A stretch of 48,242 bases of DNA from Methanosarcina sp. 2.H.T.1A.6 (GTDB lineage Archaea; Halobacteriota; Methanosarcinia; Methanosarcinales; Methanosarcinaceae), in NCBI RefSeq assembly GCF_000979455.1, contig NZ_JJOY01000008.1, forward strand, positions 1-48,242, read 5' to 3'. Under the pieces are notes generated by a model that was not told the origin of the DNA, did not search any database, and saw only the letters and a list, made by a program, of their open reading frames with translations. Shown here piece by piece: positions 16,829-27,700 of the stretch. Each line of letters begins with the position of its first letter. Position 1 is the stretch's first letter. The position numbers were made by a program, and so were the translations under genes.

Positions 16829-19162
16829 TTAAAGAAACTCCGGGTCACTCTCGTATATAATGCACAGCCCCCAGCTGTCAAGGCTGCCTTCATTTCCTTC
16901 TTTTAGGTCTGCGACCTTCAGGGTCCAGACTCCTTTCATCTCTTTATTCACAGCAGGCAGCAGGAACTCGTCAGATTCGGTACTGAACGTTTTTTTGAGA
17001 TGTTTTATTCCGTATCCGGCCCTGTTATGCAGTACCAGTTCCTCCCCGGAAGGCAGGACAAGTGCGGCTTTCAGTTCTCCTATCGAAGGGTGGGTAATTT
17101 CCATGGACACGCCGAGACTTACTATTTTTCCCTTTCTTTCTATCTCTATGAAGCTTTCGATACCTGCTGGATCATTATCGTAAATTTTGAGGAAGGGAAA
17201 AATCTCCCTTTTAAGTTCTTCCTTTTCGACCTTCTGTACCAGAAATTTAATTCCCCAGCTGTGGAAAGAACCTGTGTGTTCTCTTGCAAGATCCTCAACC
17301 TTCAAAGCCCATTTTCCCCAGACCCGTTCTCCTATACATTTCCTGAGAGCAGGAACTGAGCCCGAGTTATATGTCCTTACAAGGCTCCTGTCCTTTCGGG
17401 AAAGCCGGTCGTGCAGGGCTATACTTTTTCCGTCAGGCGTAAACAATGTGATCCTGAGGTCACTTAGATATGAGTGCTCAATGTTTATACTGACCCTGAT
17501 ATCTTTTACAAGTCCGTCTTCGGGAAAATCGATGGAGCTGAGGATTCCGTCAGGACTCATATCCGGGATAGAAATTCCGGGATAAATCTCCTTTTCAACC
17601 AGAAAAAGATTCTCAAGGTATTCTACCGGCTTTCCAAACCCGACCGCAGCCCAGGCATTTATTATTGCCGTATACTCGGGTCCTTTGTCCCCGTAAAGCT
17701 GGCGGCAGGCATTCAACAGAGCATACCTTGCTTCCCGGAATGTCCACCTGCTGAGGGTCGCACTGCACATATATGCGGTGAGGGCGAGGTAATAGATCTT
17801 TTCGGCTTTCACCCTGGAAATTCCTTTGACTTTTATTCCATAGTGGGTCCCACCCTCAATGGTCAGGTAAGCAGCCTTGTTAGGGATTCCGCTGTTGTAA
17901 TGAATATACCCGGCCTGATTCCTGTGAAGATCAGGGATCTCTCCGGGAGCAAGCCGCATGTAATTGTCAATGTGGTCAGGCTGCCCGAACCTTGTGGGAT
18001 CGGAAACGTCCCTCAAGGCGTCTCCTGCATGGAAAGGGGTGTAAACTCCTTCCCCGATTTCCCAGTTCGTTATCTTTTCTCCATTTGAGATAAAAACTGC
18101 AAAAACATCCGCAAAGGACTCATCAAGAGCTCCTGCCTCTTCACTGTACACGAATCTGGCTGTCTGGGCGGCAACTGCATGCGTCAGCTCATGAGCTACA
18201 ATATCAAGGGCAAACGCCATGGGTCTCCAGCGAAAACCGTCTCCGTCCCCGAAAACAAGCTGTTTGTGGTAATCGCTCCAGAATGAATTATTATAGTTTT
18301 GCTTAAAGTGAACTGTAGAAACGAGAGGAGAGCCCCTGTTATCATAGCTGTCCCTTCCGAAATTGTTTTTGTAATAGTTATACACAATTCCCATATTTTC
18401 ATGAGCTGACAGGGCTACCTCATCCGCAGCCATTTTATCTTCGGGCAGCAGTTCTCCGGGCAGGAATGCCTCGTTTTTCGCAGTGTAGGTCTTTCGAAAA
18501 ATGGCGGACCGTATCTGGGAAAATTTGTAAAGCTGCTCGCCGGTATGGGCATCAATGAAATGGAACTTCCCTGCGAACCCTTCGGCAAATATGGACTCAA
18601 TCTGCCACACCAGATGAAGCTTTTTCAGGGGGAGTTTTTTCATGGGAAGCTGAATTTCACCGTCCCGAAAAAGCATCAGCTTTGAACGGGGAACCACTAC
18701 CACGTGTTCTGAGCCAATATCCCTAAGGATAATTTCAATAGCTTCTTCTCTTTTTATTTTAGGCTCAAGGGCAACCGACACCTCTGTCACGCGAAAGTCC
18801 TTGTATGCGATGACCTCCCCGGCGGGGTTTATGTGAACCTGGACAGAACCTTCGAAAACCGGGATGCCTTTTATGTGCTGGAGGAAAATAACATGGTGAA
18901 ACCCGGAAAAATCGGTCTCGGCAGTGAAAAGTTCCAGGCTCTCGTCAAGCCCGGGTTGCATATCCAGAAGCTCCCTGCAGTCTTCCAGAAATTTTCTTGC
19001 TATTTCTTCGGGGCTTTTAACTGAGGGTCTCGAAAGAGTGCCCTTGATGAATTCAGGAATTTTCATCCCGGAATCCCAGAAAATTTCAGATTCAGGGTCT
19101 ATTTCCTTTAATCTCCCGACAGCTTTGGTTTGCTTCTCATTGAGTCCCAGAATATTTTCCAC
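16829..19162 (-). CDS. M4-family (thermolysin-like) metallopeptidase with two P-type domains
   Basis: A 777-aa protein. Residues 1-215 form an FTP/PepSY-like propeptide. The catalytic domain (about 220-530) carries the zinc motif HELTH at 324-328 and the third ligand Glu348 in GALDESFAD. Two proprotein-convertase P-like beta-sandwich domains follow (about 545-645 and 670-772), each with an IxHPxxGDL-like core and a final GxxxSWGxxF/I motif. M4 enzymes are normally secreted and self-activating. Here the GTG start (19162) gives no signal peptide, and the frame closes upstream with a TGA before any hydrophobic segment. It may therefore act inside the cell, leave by an unrecognised route, or lack its true 5' end. 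M4 enzymes are mainly bacterial, so a transferred origin is plausible. Confidence 0.88.
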   Translation of the reverse strand: MENILGLNEKQTKAVGRLKEIDPESEIFWDSGMKIPEFIKGTLSRPSVKSPEEIARKFLEDCRELLDMQPGLDESLELFTAETDFSGFHHVIFLQHIKGIPVFEGSVQVHINPAGEVIAYKDFRVTEVSVALEPKIKREEAIEIILRDIGSEHVVVVPRSKLMLFRDGEIQLPMKKLPLKKLHLVWQIESIFAEGFAGKFHFIDAHTGEQLYKFSQIRSAIFRKTYTAKNEAFLPGELLPEDKMAADEVALSAHENMGIVYNYYKNNFGRDSYDNRGSPLVSTVHFKQNYNNSFWSDYHKQLVFGDGDGFRWRPMAFALDIVAHELTHAVAAQTARFVYSEEAGALDESFADVFAVFISNGEKITNWEIGEGVYTPFHAGDALRDVSDPTRFGQPDHIDNYMRLAPGEIPDLHRNQAGYIHYNSGIPNKAAYLTIEGGTHYGIKVKGISRVKAEKIYYLALTAYMCSATLSRWTFREARYALLNACRQLYGDKGPEYTAIINAWAAVGFGKPVEYLENLFLVEKEIYPGISIPDMSPDGILSSIDFPEDGLVKDIRVSINIEHSYLSDLRITLFTPDGKSIALHDRLSRKDRSLVRTYNSGSVPALRKCIGERVWGKWALKVEDLAREHTGSFHSWGIKFLVQKVEKEELKREIFPFLKIYDNDPAGIESFIEIERKGKIVSLGVSMEITHPSIGELKAALVLPSGEELVLHNRAGYGIKHLKKTFSTESDEFLLPAVNKEMKGVWTLKVADLKEGNEGSLDSWGLCIIYESDPEFL

Positions 19163-19469
19163 ATATCTTATTTTCCTTCTCAGTATATTTTCTTTTCATC
19201 CTTAAGTAATTAGTAAACAACTTATCCTGAGTTTAGTGAACAGTCTGTCTTATTACGCTCTACGCGGGAGAGCAGCCCATCCCACGAAAAAACAGAAGAA
19301 CGAAGAACAAAAATAAAAAAGTGAATATTTGTGAAACAATAATTCTATTAAAGGAAGTAAATGAAGTATGGTTCAGTCTTTGAAGTATGGTTCAGTCTTA
19401 AACTTCTGTTTAGACAGACGTTTAAACAGAAGTGTAGACCAAAATTTAGACAGAAGTTGGGACAGAAGT
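19163..19469. other. Spacer with 19-bp duplication and dispersed repeat
   Basis: Holds a segment (19255-19284) related to 7153-7180, an exact 19-bp tandem duplication at 19362-19399, and several TTTAGACAGAAGT-like copies from about 19409 running into the 3' end of the C45 gene. No gene is seen. Confidence 0.6.
19362..19399. repeat. 19-bp tandem duplication
   Basis: Two exact adjacent copies of TGAAGTATGGTTCAGTCTT. Confidence 0.95.
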
Positions 19470-20921
19470 TTAGACAGAAGTACGCATTAATAATTCCTTT
19501 AAATTAAAGTGTTCATAACCCCCGTACTGTGCAGGGAAGTCATTGATTGCGAGCCAGAAGTCTCCGGTTTCCGGATATGCAACCAGGCTCCACATATTTG
19601 CTATATGTGCTTTGAATGACCCCACCGGTTCTTTTGCCTTATATGAAAAATCAGGGTACAATGCACAAATAGTACAGAGGATATTATTTGTCCAGGACGG
19701 GAAGAATTTGTCACGGGTCAGGCGGGTATAAGGATCATAGCAGTCGCCTAAGATTTTAATCGCATTTTCAACCGTAATATTGCCGTAATATTTGTGAATC
19801 AACTGCTGATAGCGTTCAAAACGGCTGGGTGCCTGGACATAGAAGTTGTAAGGCTCTTTCAGACTGTTCTGCCAGTTTTCGATAGTTGAGATGTCCTTAA
19901 GCTGGTTTACCAGGACCTGGTCGGCTACCATGTTATAACCGGAATAACCCATCCAGCCCGGATAGCAGTTTGAATGGTTCGTCTGCCACAGGGCTTTAAC
20001 ATCCTGAATCGGATAACGACAGCATACATTCCGGGAAGAGGTTTCTACTACGACTGCCTTTTTAGCCTTTGCGTCAGCTACGTGGTAGGCAATCCCGGCA
20101 CAGCGAGGATGTTCCTGGAAAATCCTGATCGCATCCTCCACCGTCCGTGCATGAGTCAGCAACAAACGAGTAAATATGGCGATCCCGCAGCCTTTCATGC
20201 TCTCATACTGCATGGAGTTTAACTGAGTCATCATTGCGAGGCCGTCCGCATTTATACCGCCGTCCAGCCCGATCATTCCCGGATAGGTTAAAAAAGCGTG
20301 TCCAATCCCATTATCCGGGCTGGATACGACCAGTATCCGGTTTGGCAACTGCTCCGGCATATTGAAATTGTCTTCATTTTTTCCGAAGATCAGTTTTCCA
20401 TCGCTTCCAGCCCACTCTCCCCAGGCACAGAAACTGCTGCAGCCCCCGCCAGCCGGTTTTATTGCGTTTTGTTGGGATCCACTCTGATCCTCAATTTTAT
20501 TAGCAAGCTGGTTATCCCCCTGATTTTCACCCTGCCAGTAATCAGGATGGCAGTAAATACACCACTGATCATAATTGGTATTCCAGAGCAGGATCTGATC
20601 AAGGGTTACATTTACTCCGGCATCTTTCGCCCCATCAGCAATTCCTTTCATTTCTTCTTTGAATTCCTGCGGTAAAAAAGGTTCAGCCGCCTTTTGCCCC
20701 TTCCATAAGATTTCCTCGGCTTTCTCCAGGTCCGACCCGGTCTGTGCAGCAACATAAGCGGCAGTGGCTAAAAGGGTCCTGTTGACCATCAGGTCTATTT
20801 TATCTGCAAGCAAATAACCATGCTGATAGCCCATTTCATATGGCTTGCCTTTTAGATGCAGGACCTTAACTCTGTTTATCTCCTCAAAACATGCTTTTTT
20901 AAGAATGTCATTTTTGTTCAT
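19470..20921 (-). CDS. C45-family Ntn hydrolase (penicillin acyltransferase/phospholipase B-like)
   Basis: A 483-aa protein. The N-terminal segment (VLHLKGKPYEMGYQHGYLLAD) is the opening of C45 (acyl-CoA:6-aminopenicillanate acyltransferase-like) proteins. The nucleophile is expected at Cys161 in GGGCSSFCAWG, followed by GKLIFGKNEDNF, the usual GRNxDF partner. In relatives the peptide bond before this Cys is cut autocatalytically to release the new N-terminal Cys. It is followed by G.DGGINADGLAM and a Thr/Asn-rich C-terminal half. Known members hydrolyse amide bonds in N-acylated amino acids, bile-type conjugates or penicillins; the archaeal substrate is unknown. A Gln/Asn-rich insertion (about 130-156) directly precedes the nucleophile. 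No signal peptide is seen. Its 3' end runs into intergenic repeats. Confidence 0.8.
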   Translation of the reverse strand: MNKNDILKKACFEEINRVKVLHLKGKPYEMGYQHGYLLADKIDLMVNRTLLATAAYVAAQTGSDLEKAEEILWKGQKAAEPFLPQEFKEEMKGIADGAKDAGVNVTLDQILLWNTNYDQWCIYCHPDYWQGENQGDNQLANKIEDQSGSQQNAIKPAGGGCSSFCAWGEWAGSDGKLIFGKNEDNFNMPEQLPNRILVVSSPDNGIGHAFLTYPGMIGLDGGINADGLAMMTQLNSMQYESMKGCGIAIFTRLLLTHARTVEDAIRIFQEHPRCAGIAYHVADAKAKKAVVVETSSRNVCCRYPIQDVKALWQTNHSNCYPGWMGYSGYNMVADQVLVNQLKDISTIENWQNSLKEPYNFYVQAPSRFERYQQLIHKYYGNITVENAIKILGDCYDPYTRLTRDKFFPSWTNNILCTICALYPDFSYKAKEPVGSFKAHIANMWSLVAYPETGDFWLAINDFPAQYGGYEHFNLKELLMRTSV

Positions 20922-21055
20922 TAGTAAAATATATTTTCTTAAATTATTTAAGACTGTTTGTATACGGAGTTTATGAATTAAATTAATGAGTGCCCAATCT
21001 CATATCCTTCGTTTGTCCACTCCCAGGCAAGCGATAGTCCCAGCTGAAAACAATA

Positions 21056-21559
21056 TCAGTCAGGAGGCATGAACTCCATAAGAAGCCCCCAGCACACCGA
21101 TAAAAAGACTAAGATATAGAAAATTACCACTGCAAACTTGTCAATACTCTCAACCCACTGCAAAACCCTGGTCCAGAGCAGGGAAAAGAAGATAGCTGAG
21201 AGGTAGGCAAGAGGAGAAGTCCACCCGAAGAAGGTAAAAACAAGATAAAGCTGCGCAAGCGCAAAAAAGCCCATCCCCGCAGGAAAAGATGGATAAACGG
21301 AATACATGCCTGCAAAGTCAGCACCTGCCGTGTAAAGGAGGTGCGGAACAAGAGATACGGATGCAAAAACCAGAAACTGCCAGCTTTTTAGAGTCTTCTT
21401 TAAGGATTTTATCCTCCGCCTGCGTCTCATATACTCCCCCTGGAATTCTAGGAGTTTATCGTATATTTCGTTTCCTGTAAACAGGATTTCAGGATCTGAA
21501 GAAGCAAGAGAAATGTGCAATAAATAATAAAATGTTTTGGAAACCTGAGAATCCTTCAA
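21056..21559 (-). CDS. Hypothetical membrane protein, 167 aa
   Basis: A TTG-started frame with a cytoplasmic head (residues 1-55, ending in the very basic EYMRRRRRIKSLKKTLKSW), then about three hydrophobic segments (60-80, 88-112, 115-160). The basic cluster just before the first helix predicts the N-terminus stays inside. No family is recognised. The frame is closed by TAG a few codons upstream and there is no strong ribosome binding site, so the true start could be slightly different. Confidence 0.55.
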   Translation of the reverse strand: MKDSQVSKTFYYLLHISLASSDPEILFTGNEIYDKLLEFQGEYMRRRRRIKSLKKTLKSWQFLVFASVSLVPHLLYTAGADFAGMYSVYPSFPAGMGFFALAQLYLVFTFFGWTSPLAYLSAIFFSLLWTRVLQWVESIDKFAVVIFYILVFLSVCWGLLMEFMPPD

Positions 21560-21912
21560 AGAAAAGATCTAAACTGAACTGAAAAATAGGAATGGAAACC
21601 AAAAATGATTGGATCGTGTATTTACACAGCCAGCTGTGTTACTTTTAAGTATTTTTGTACCATTCTAAAGATATCCAGCCATCAGAACCTTTTTTGCTTC
21701 CCGTCTTCTTTACCTGCAAGAAAACCAGAGTTCTACGCGGTCTTCAGAACCATTTTCTTTATATTGTTTTCCCCCTGATATGACACGTCCCTGGCTGAAA
21801 ATGAGCTTCAATGATTCGGAAAAGTCTGCCAATATTCCGAAATTGAAGCATAAAGATTGCCTTTTATCACCCTTGGTGACATTGCCACTGAAATTTGCAA
21901 GGAAGTACTGTT
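21560..21912. other. Spacer between membrane protein and YVTN gene
   Basis: Contains a hairpin ACACAGC-CA-GCTGTGT at 21624-21639 (about 65 bp upstream of the 167-aa gene) and otherwise unremarkable AT-rich sequence. No coding frame, tRNA or repeat is recognised. Confidence 0.5.
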
Positions 21913-24141
21913 TCAGTTCTGGAATGTGCCTATAAACTGTCCCAAAGATTTAGGAAGATTTCCTACGCTCACTGTGGCGGTAACAGTGTTTGTGGCTGTA
22001 TCAATTACAGAAACAGTGTTTTCGTGGTCATTTGTCACATATACCTTTTTTTCATCAGGGGTGACTGAAACTCCATAAGGGCTTTTCCCAACCTTTACCG
22101 TCGCTTGAACAGTATTTGTAGCTGTATCAATTACAGATACCGTATTACTGCCAAAGTTCGCCACATATACCTTTGTTCCCGTGACTGTAACTCCAGTAGG
22201 CCGGTCCCCTACAGGCACCGTGGCTGTAACAGTGTTGGTTACGGTGTCAATTACAAAGACAGTGTCGTTGGCTCCACTCGTCACATATACCTTTGCTCCG
22301 TCCGGAGAGGCTGCAACTCCACCAGGGTATTGATTTTCTAAGTTAATTGTAGCTGTAACACTGTTTGTGTCAGTGTCAATTACAAAGACCGTTTTGCCGA
22401 TATCGTTCGTCACATATGCCTTTGTTCCTGTGATTACAACTCCAAAAGGACTATCTTCCACTCTTACTGTTGCTGTAACAGTATTGGTTGAAGTGTCAAT
22501 TACAGAGACAGTGCTGGAACCGTAATTTGGCACATATACCTTTTTTCCATCCGGGGTAGTTGCAACTCCGTGAGGCTTGTCTCCTACGCTCACTGTTGCT
22601 GTAACACTTTTTGCGGCTGTATCAATTACAGAGACAGTGTTACTGCGTAAGTTCGCCACATATACTTTTTTTCCATCCGGGGAGACCGCAATTCCTTCAG
22701 GGCTCTTTTCGACAGGCACCGTGGCTGTAACAATGTTTGTGGCAGTGTCAATTACAGAGACAGTGTTGCTGCCTCCGTTAGTAATGTATGCATAAATAGT
22801 AGATCCGGCCATTACCTGATTTTTGGGAGGGAGATCTGTCTCTTTATCTTCTGAGGTTGTATTGACTGATGATTTAGTTTCCGTATTATTCTGTCCCTCA
22901 CCGGAAAGTTTCCCTATGAACTGTCCGGTTGCCATTGGTTTGTTTCCTACATTCACAGTGGCTGTAGCCCTGTTTGTGGCTGCATCAATCACAGAAACGG
23001 TGCCGTCTTTATAGTTTACCACATAGATGCTTGTTCCCTCAGGGTCCACTGAAACTCCAACAGGCCAGCTTCCTACGTCCACAGTAGCTGTAACCCTATT
23101 TGTGTCTGTACTAATTACAGAGACCGTATTTTCACGCTCGTTCGTCACATACACCTTTTTCCCATCAGGGCTGACTGTAACTCCGTAAGGATGATCTCCT
23201 ACAGGCACACTTTTCATAACGCCGTTAGTAACTGTGTCAATTACAGAGATAGTGTCGCTCTCTCCGTTCGCCACATATACCTTTGTTCCTGCAGGGTTGA
23301 CTGCAAGTTCCTCAGGCTTACTTCCGACATTAACCGTGTTTACAACATCGTTAGTTGCCGTATCAATTACAGAAACAGTGCCACTTTCCCAGTTTGTAAC
23401 GTATACTTTTGTTCCCGCCGGGTTAACTGCAACTCCCCCAGGATTGCTTCCTACCTTAACCGTGGCTGTAACCTTGTTTGTAGTAGTATTAATCACAGAG
23501 ACAGTGTCATCTTCGGAGTTTGCCACATATGCCCTTATTCCCGTAGGGTTGACTGCAACTCCTACAGGCTCGCTTCCTACATGTACAGTCGCTGCAACCT
23601 TGTTTGTGCTGGTGTCAATTACAGAGACTGTGCTACTGCCTTTGTTTGCCACATATACCTTTGTTCCCGCCGGGTTGACTGCAACTCCTACAGGCTCGCT
23701 TCCTACATTCACAGTGGCTATAACTTTCTTTGTGGCAGTGTCAATTACTGAAACTTTGTTGCTGTTGAGATGTGCAATATATGCATAAACGCTGGAATTT
23801 AATGCGGAATTGTGTAGTGGATCCGACTCATCTGTCTCGTATTCATTATATTGCGGATCTACAATATCACTATTATTTATGCCGGGCTGATCATCGTTTG
23901 TGATGGGTGAATTATTATCTTTTGTGTCGGATAGTAAACCAACTTCTGGGAGCAAACCATTTCCTAATACAATAAGTAAAACCCCTAATACAATTACAAT
24001 TATACCCGGGCTTCCTTTTAATCTGGAGCCCATAATTTGAATATCAGCATCTTTATCTGAAATTTTGCCTGTCCCTTTGAGTAAAAGGTAAACTAAACCA
24101 AAACAGATTAATATAAACCCAAGAAGTAAAATTGCATTCAT
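21913..24141 (-). CDS. Membrane-anchored double YVTN beta-propeller protein
   Basis: About 742 aa from the preferred ATG at 24141, which has GGAG and AGG purine tracts upstream; the frame is open 13 codons further. Two hydrophobic helices (3-21 and 45-63) anchor it. An acidic linker is followed by seven 42-residue YVTN blades (core V.VNPAGTKVYVAN..S.TVSVIDT.TN.V.ATV.VG, split here by variable positions). The sequence GQFIGKLSG and a Thr/Asn-rich linker come next, then seven more blades ending in GQFIGTFQN. Each seven-blade set should close one propeller, so the whole module appears duplicated. YVTN proteins are abundant at the Methanosarcina surface and are thought to mediate cell-cell or ligand contacts. 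Topology puts the propellers outside. Confidence 0.88.
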   Translation of the reverse strand: MNAILLLGFILICFGLVYLLLKGTGKISDKDADIQIMGSRLKGSPGIIVIVLGVLLIVLGNGLLPEVGLLSDTKDNNSPITNDDQPGINNSDIVDPQYNEYETDESDPLHNSALNSSVYAYIAHLNSNKVSVIDTATKKVIATVNVGSEPVGVAVNPAGTKVYVANKGSSTVSVIDTSTNKVAATVHVGSEPVGVAVNPTGIRAYVANSEDDTVSVINTTTNKVTATVKVGSNPGGVAVNPAGTKVYVTNWESGTVSVIDTATNDVVNTVNVGSKPEELAVNPAGTKVYVANGESDTISVIDTVTNGVMKSVPVGDHPYGVTVSPDGKKVYVTNERENTVSVISTDTNRVTATVDVGSWPVGVSVDPEGTSIYVVNYKDGTVSVIDAATNRATATVNVGNKPMATGQFIGKLSGEGQNNTETKSSVNTTSEDKETDLPPKNQVMAGSTIYAYITNGGSNTVSVIDTATNIVTATVPVEKSPEGIAVSPDGKKVYVANLRSNTVSVIDTAAKSVTATVSVGDKPHGVATTPDGKKVYVPNYGSSTVSVIDTSTNTVTATVRVEDSPFGVVITGTKAYVTNDIGKTVFVIDTDTNSVTATINLENQYPGGVAASPDGAKVYVTSGANDTVFVIDTVTNTVTATVPVGDRPTGVTVTGTKVYVANFGSNTVSVIDTATNTVQATVKVGKSPYGVSVTPDEKKVYVTNDHENTVSVIDTATNTVTATVSVGNLPKSLGQFIGTFQN

Positions 24142-24180
24142 TTTCCTGCTCCAATATATAGTAAACTCAATGATTACCAA

Positions 24181-24703
24181 AGATTGTAAAAAAATAGTAA
24201 CAGTTACTAATGTAAATACCTACACTTAGTTACTCAATATTTTATAATCATGGAAAACAAAGAAAACGCAGAAAATCCCTTAATTCCTTTACGAAGAAAA
24301 GATATGATGTGCGTCTCTTTCTTGCTTTCGGCAGGTTGACATTATAAATTAGAACATTTTTTTCTAATGATGTTTTAGAACCTTAGCTAACTATAGGTTA
24401 TGTTTAAAGCTGGTTAAAGTGTGGCTCAACTCCCACGACACATATAAACACTGAACCATTTTTTTTCCATTAAAGTTTATATGAGAGATTATATTTGGAC
24501 CATATGTAAACCTAATAGCTACACATAATAATGGAGTATTATTCCAAAATCACTATCAGTAATAAGTGTCAAAAGTTAAATGTCGACCTGCCGAAAGTAG
24601 GCTCTGTAGGTCAAGACGTTGTTTATATTTGATTGGCGAACGTCGGGCATCAGGCGCGGTTGCAAGCCGTAGCCCAGATACCCTGGTTAGGCAAGTCGAT
24701 AAA
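24181..24703. other. Spacer between YVTN gene and crystallin-headed giant protein
   Basis: From 24181 to about 24575 the DNA is AT-rich and typical of the region. From about 24580 to 24703 it becomes GC-richer, continuing the composition of the 1447-aa gene and suggesting that its acquired segment extends past the stop codon. No gene is recognised. Confidence 0.55.
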
Positions 24704-27700
24704 TCAGCTACAATGTGATTCAGTCTCAAGCTCCAGTGCTGCACCCTCAGCCAAACCTGCATTTACCCAACCGACAATGCCTCGGTAATTCACCAATTTC
24801 CACCCGGTCTCCCCTTCTTCTAACAGATCGGCGTCATTCAACGTGGGTACTACCCCCATCACTGAAGCACTCTCGGAAGCTTCGACCCGCATAAGGAGGT
24901 CTCGAGCCTGGGGCGCAGCCGAGACAAGGTCATTCAGCTCACAAAGTATGCTTTTATCTTCATGGCTTACTGCAATTTCGGCCATCTCTTCAAGGGCAAG
25001 TGTTTGAGACAATACAACCGGTTGTAGCTCATTACATATGCTTTCATCTTCATAGCATATGCTTTCATCCTCATAGATTTCTGCAATCTCGGCCGTGTCC
25101 TCAAGAGCAAGTTTTCCAGACAGTATAACCGACTGTATCTGATTCTGGTAGCGGCTCCAGTGGCATTGAGCAAGCACATGGTCGTCAATCTTGATGTCAA
25201 CGTCTGTCTGTTTGACACCAATCTGGTTGATCTGTTGCCCTACTATGTCCCAAGCATCGAATGCGGACCCAGCAACATGAGAGGGAACGCTCAGGCGGAC
25301 ACTGGCGCCCTTAGAAAAGATGCGAATCATGCGGTAAAACCCATCGCTACGATTAGCCAGATCGGCAGGTGAACACTGGATGACGGCACCCACCGTAGAT
25401 CCCAGTGACTGCACATTCATGACACGCTGATGATAGGGTGCCAAGGTAACATCACAGCTGAACTCGAAATAAAGCTTGGTGATACGAGGTCTCTGGTCCA
25501 TCCGCAGCTCCGGCGAATACAATACGCTGATGGACAGATCCGACCAGACCGGTGGCATGGAAACTTTTTGTTTGATCTTCTCCGCTCCTTCGCCAATCAC
25601 CAGATTTAGCATATCCTCAGTCCCCTTGCTTGGTTCACTCGCACGGATCTCCCCGGAAGCCAGGTAGGTCCAACTCCACTTGAGCAGCATATCGCTGTAA
25701 ACAGAGTACAGGTTCTCTGCTTTTCGGATCGTCCCGCGGTGGGAGGGCTGAACGGAAATTATGAGGTTATTTGTTTCCGGCAATGCTGGCCCTTCCGGGT
25801 CAAACTCGAGCTTCTTGAGCACGACATTGCTTAGGCGGGCGAGCTGTCGATCGGGGAGAACCAGTCCATATGCGATCGGGTCGACCACCACATATCCGGA
25901 ATCGTTCAGGGTAGCCATGACCTCTGGAGTCTGCTTGCTGCTCAGACCCAGCTGAAGGGGGATTGTGGTCTCGTTGAAGCTGAAATCATCCAGCAGTTGG
26001 TTGCGCACCGTTTCCAGGTTCTTCTGGTAGAGCGGTTCGAGTACCCTGGCATGCTCGTTCAGCGAAGCGGCATTGAATCCCTCTTCCGGTTTCAGAAGCT
26101 CGTTAATTTTGTCGGTCACTTCTGTCAGCTTCCAGTCGACATCTATGGATTCGAACACGGTTGTCTCGTATGCCTTCACCATGAAATATAGATACCTGAG
26201 CAGGGTTAGACGGGACTGCTGCCCCATCTGCCGAACGCAGCCTGTGGCCTCGGGGCTTAGCTTGGCAAGATTCTTACCGCGCTCCTGCTGCATAATGAAG
26301 ACAGCCGCAGCATTGGACGAAACCCGGGCGTAGCCATCCCCTAGTGATTGGAATGCGTCAACCAGATCGCTAAAGAAAGCAACCTTTCTCTCATTGATAT
26401 CGCGGATATCTTTGACGAGCTTGTTCCACTCCTCGCTCTCTGACTCCAATCTTAGCAGCTCGGCTTCGACCTCCGACTGAGGCACCTGCAAAGCCTGCAG
26501 ACCCTGCGAAATCTGAGAGAGGGCTGGACCCAGGCCATAGCCTGCCGTTGTCAGCGCCGATGTGTCAACCTTGATACTGGCTTTATTGGCAGCTATCCTG
26601 ACTTCCTCGGCCTTCTTGGCCGCGTCTCTCGCTTTCGTGAGCACATCACCCATCTTGGAAACCGTGTCCGGTGTGCTGGCATCATTGCCTCCGATGAAAC
26701 CGGTTGCCACGCTGGCAAGTGAGCCGACGGTCCCCAGAGCCGGCTGGCCTACCGGGACGACCTGACACACGGCAGCAGTCATCTTGATCGCGAACTTGAT
26801 CTGGGCCTGCCTATCAAGATCCCCCTGGGCCTTGCTAAGAAGATTATTCCGCAAAATCTCCAGTTTATTGCTCATGCCATGCAGCTCTTGCTCAAGAGCA
26901 TCAATGCGGCTCGTTACCTCGCTGATCTTGGCCTCTGAGCTGGTTACCTGCGCGGCAGCCTGCTGGGTATCCTCGTTCAGGCTGTTAATGGTGTCTTCGA
27001 GGGCCTTGGCAGCTTCCTTTGTATCACGTTCCCTGGAATCGATCCAGCCGACGAGAAGGAGTGTACGAAGCGCCCGCAGCGTCTCCTTTTCGTACAACTT
27101 GATTGTTCCCTGTAGAGATAACAGCGGCGTATAGCCTGCAGAGTTGCCGAAATAGTCGAGATGCCCACGCAGGCGCTGCAGCATCGAGGCGACATCGCTC
27201 TGCGCCGCCGTCCACTGTGCCGTAGTGACTTCGTCCCAGGCTTTGTTGTTCGGCAACGGCAATGCAAGCGCAACCTCGTAGGCGCAAAGCAAATGCTCCA
27301 CCTCGTCTCGATCCCCTGCAAGAAACAGGTCCCGAGCATATTCGAGCGTCTTTTGGAGACTTAGGGGGTGTAGCCACACATTGGTTTCAGGTGTGATGCT
27401 GGGCTTCGGCGTACTCCCAGCTCCATGAGATGCACCCTGGGCTCTGGCATCTGCCCCCCTTACAGTATTGTTTGAGTCGGTCCTGCTTACCTCGTTCCTG
27501 GCGTTTTTGGTGCCTCGGAGGTCTTCCCAAAGCTTGACTTTATACTTTCCACATGAAATTGGCTTGCCAGGCATGCCACCCCGATAATCACGCTCCCTGG
27601 TTCCTGCCCCTCCGCCGTAGTTCTTAAAACTTGATACTATAGTCCCAAGATTCGTAATGAGGCCGCCTCCATTCCCGCCATCCCCCGGGATTCCTGGGGC

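Noticed and set aside
22577-23788. Several long plus-strand frames opposite the YVTN gene
   Set aside because: They mirror the 126-bp blade repeat on the other strand; the minus-strand frame has clear YVTN structure.
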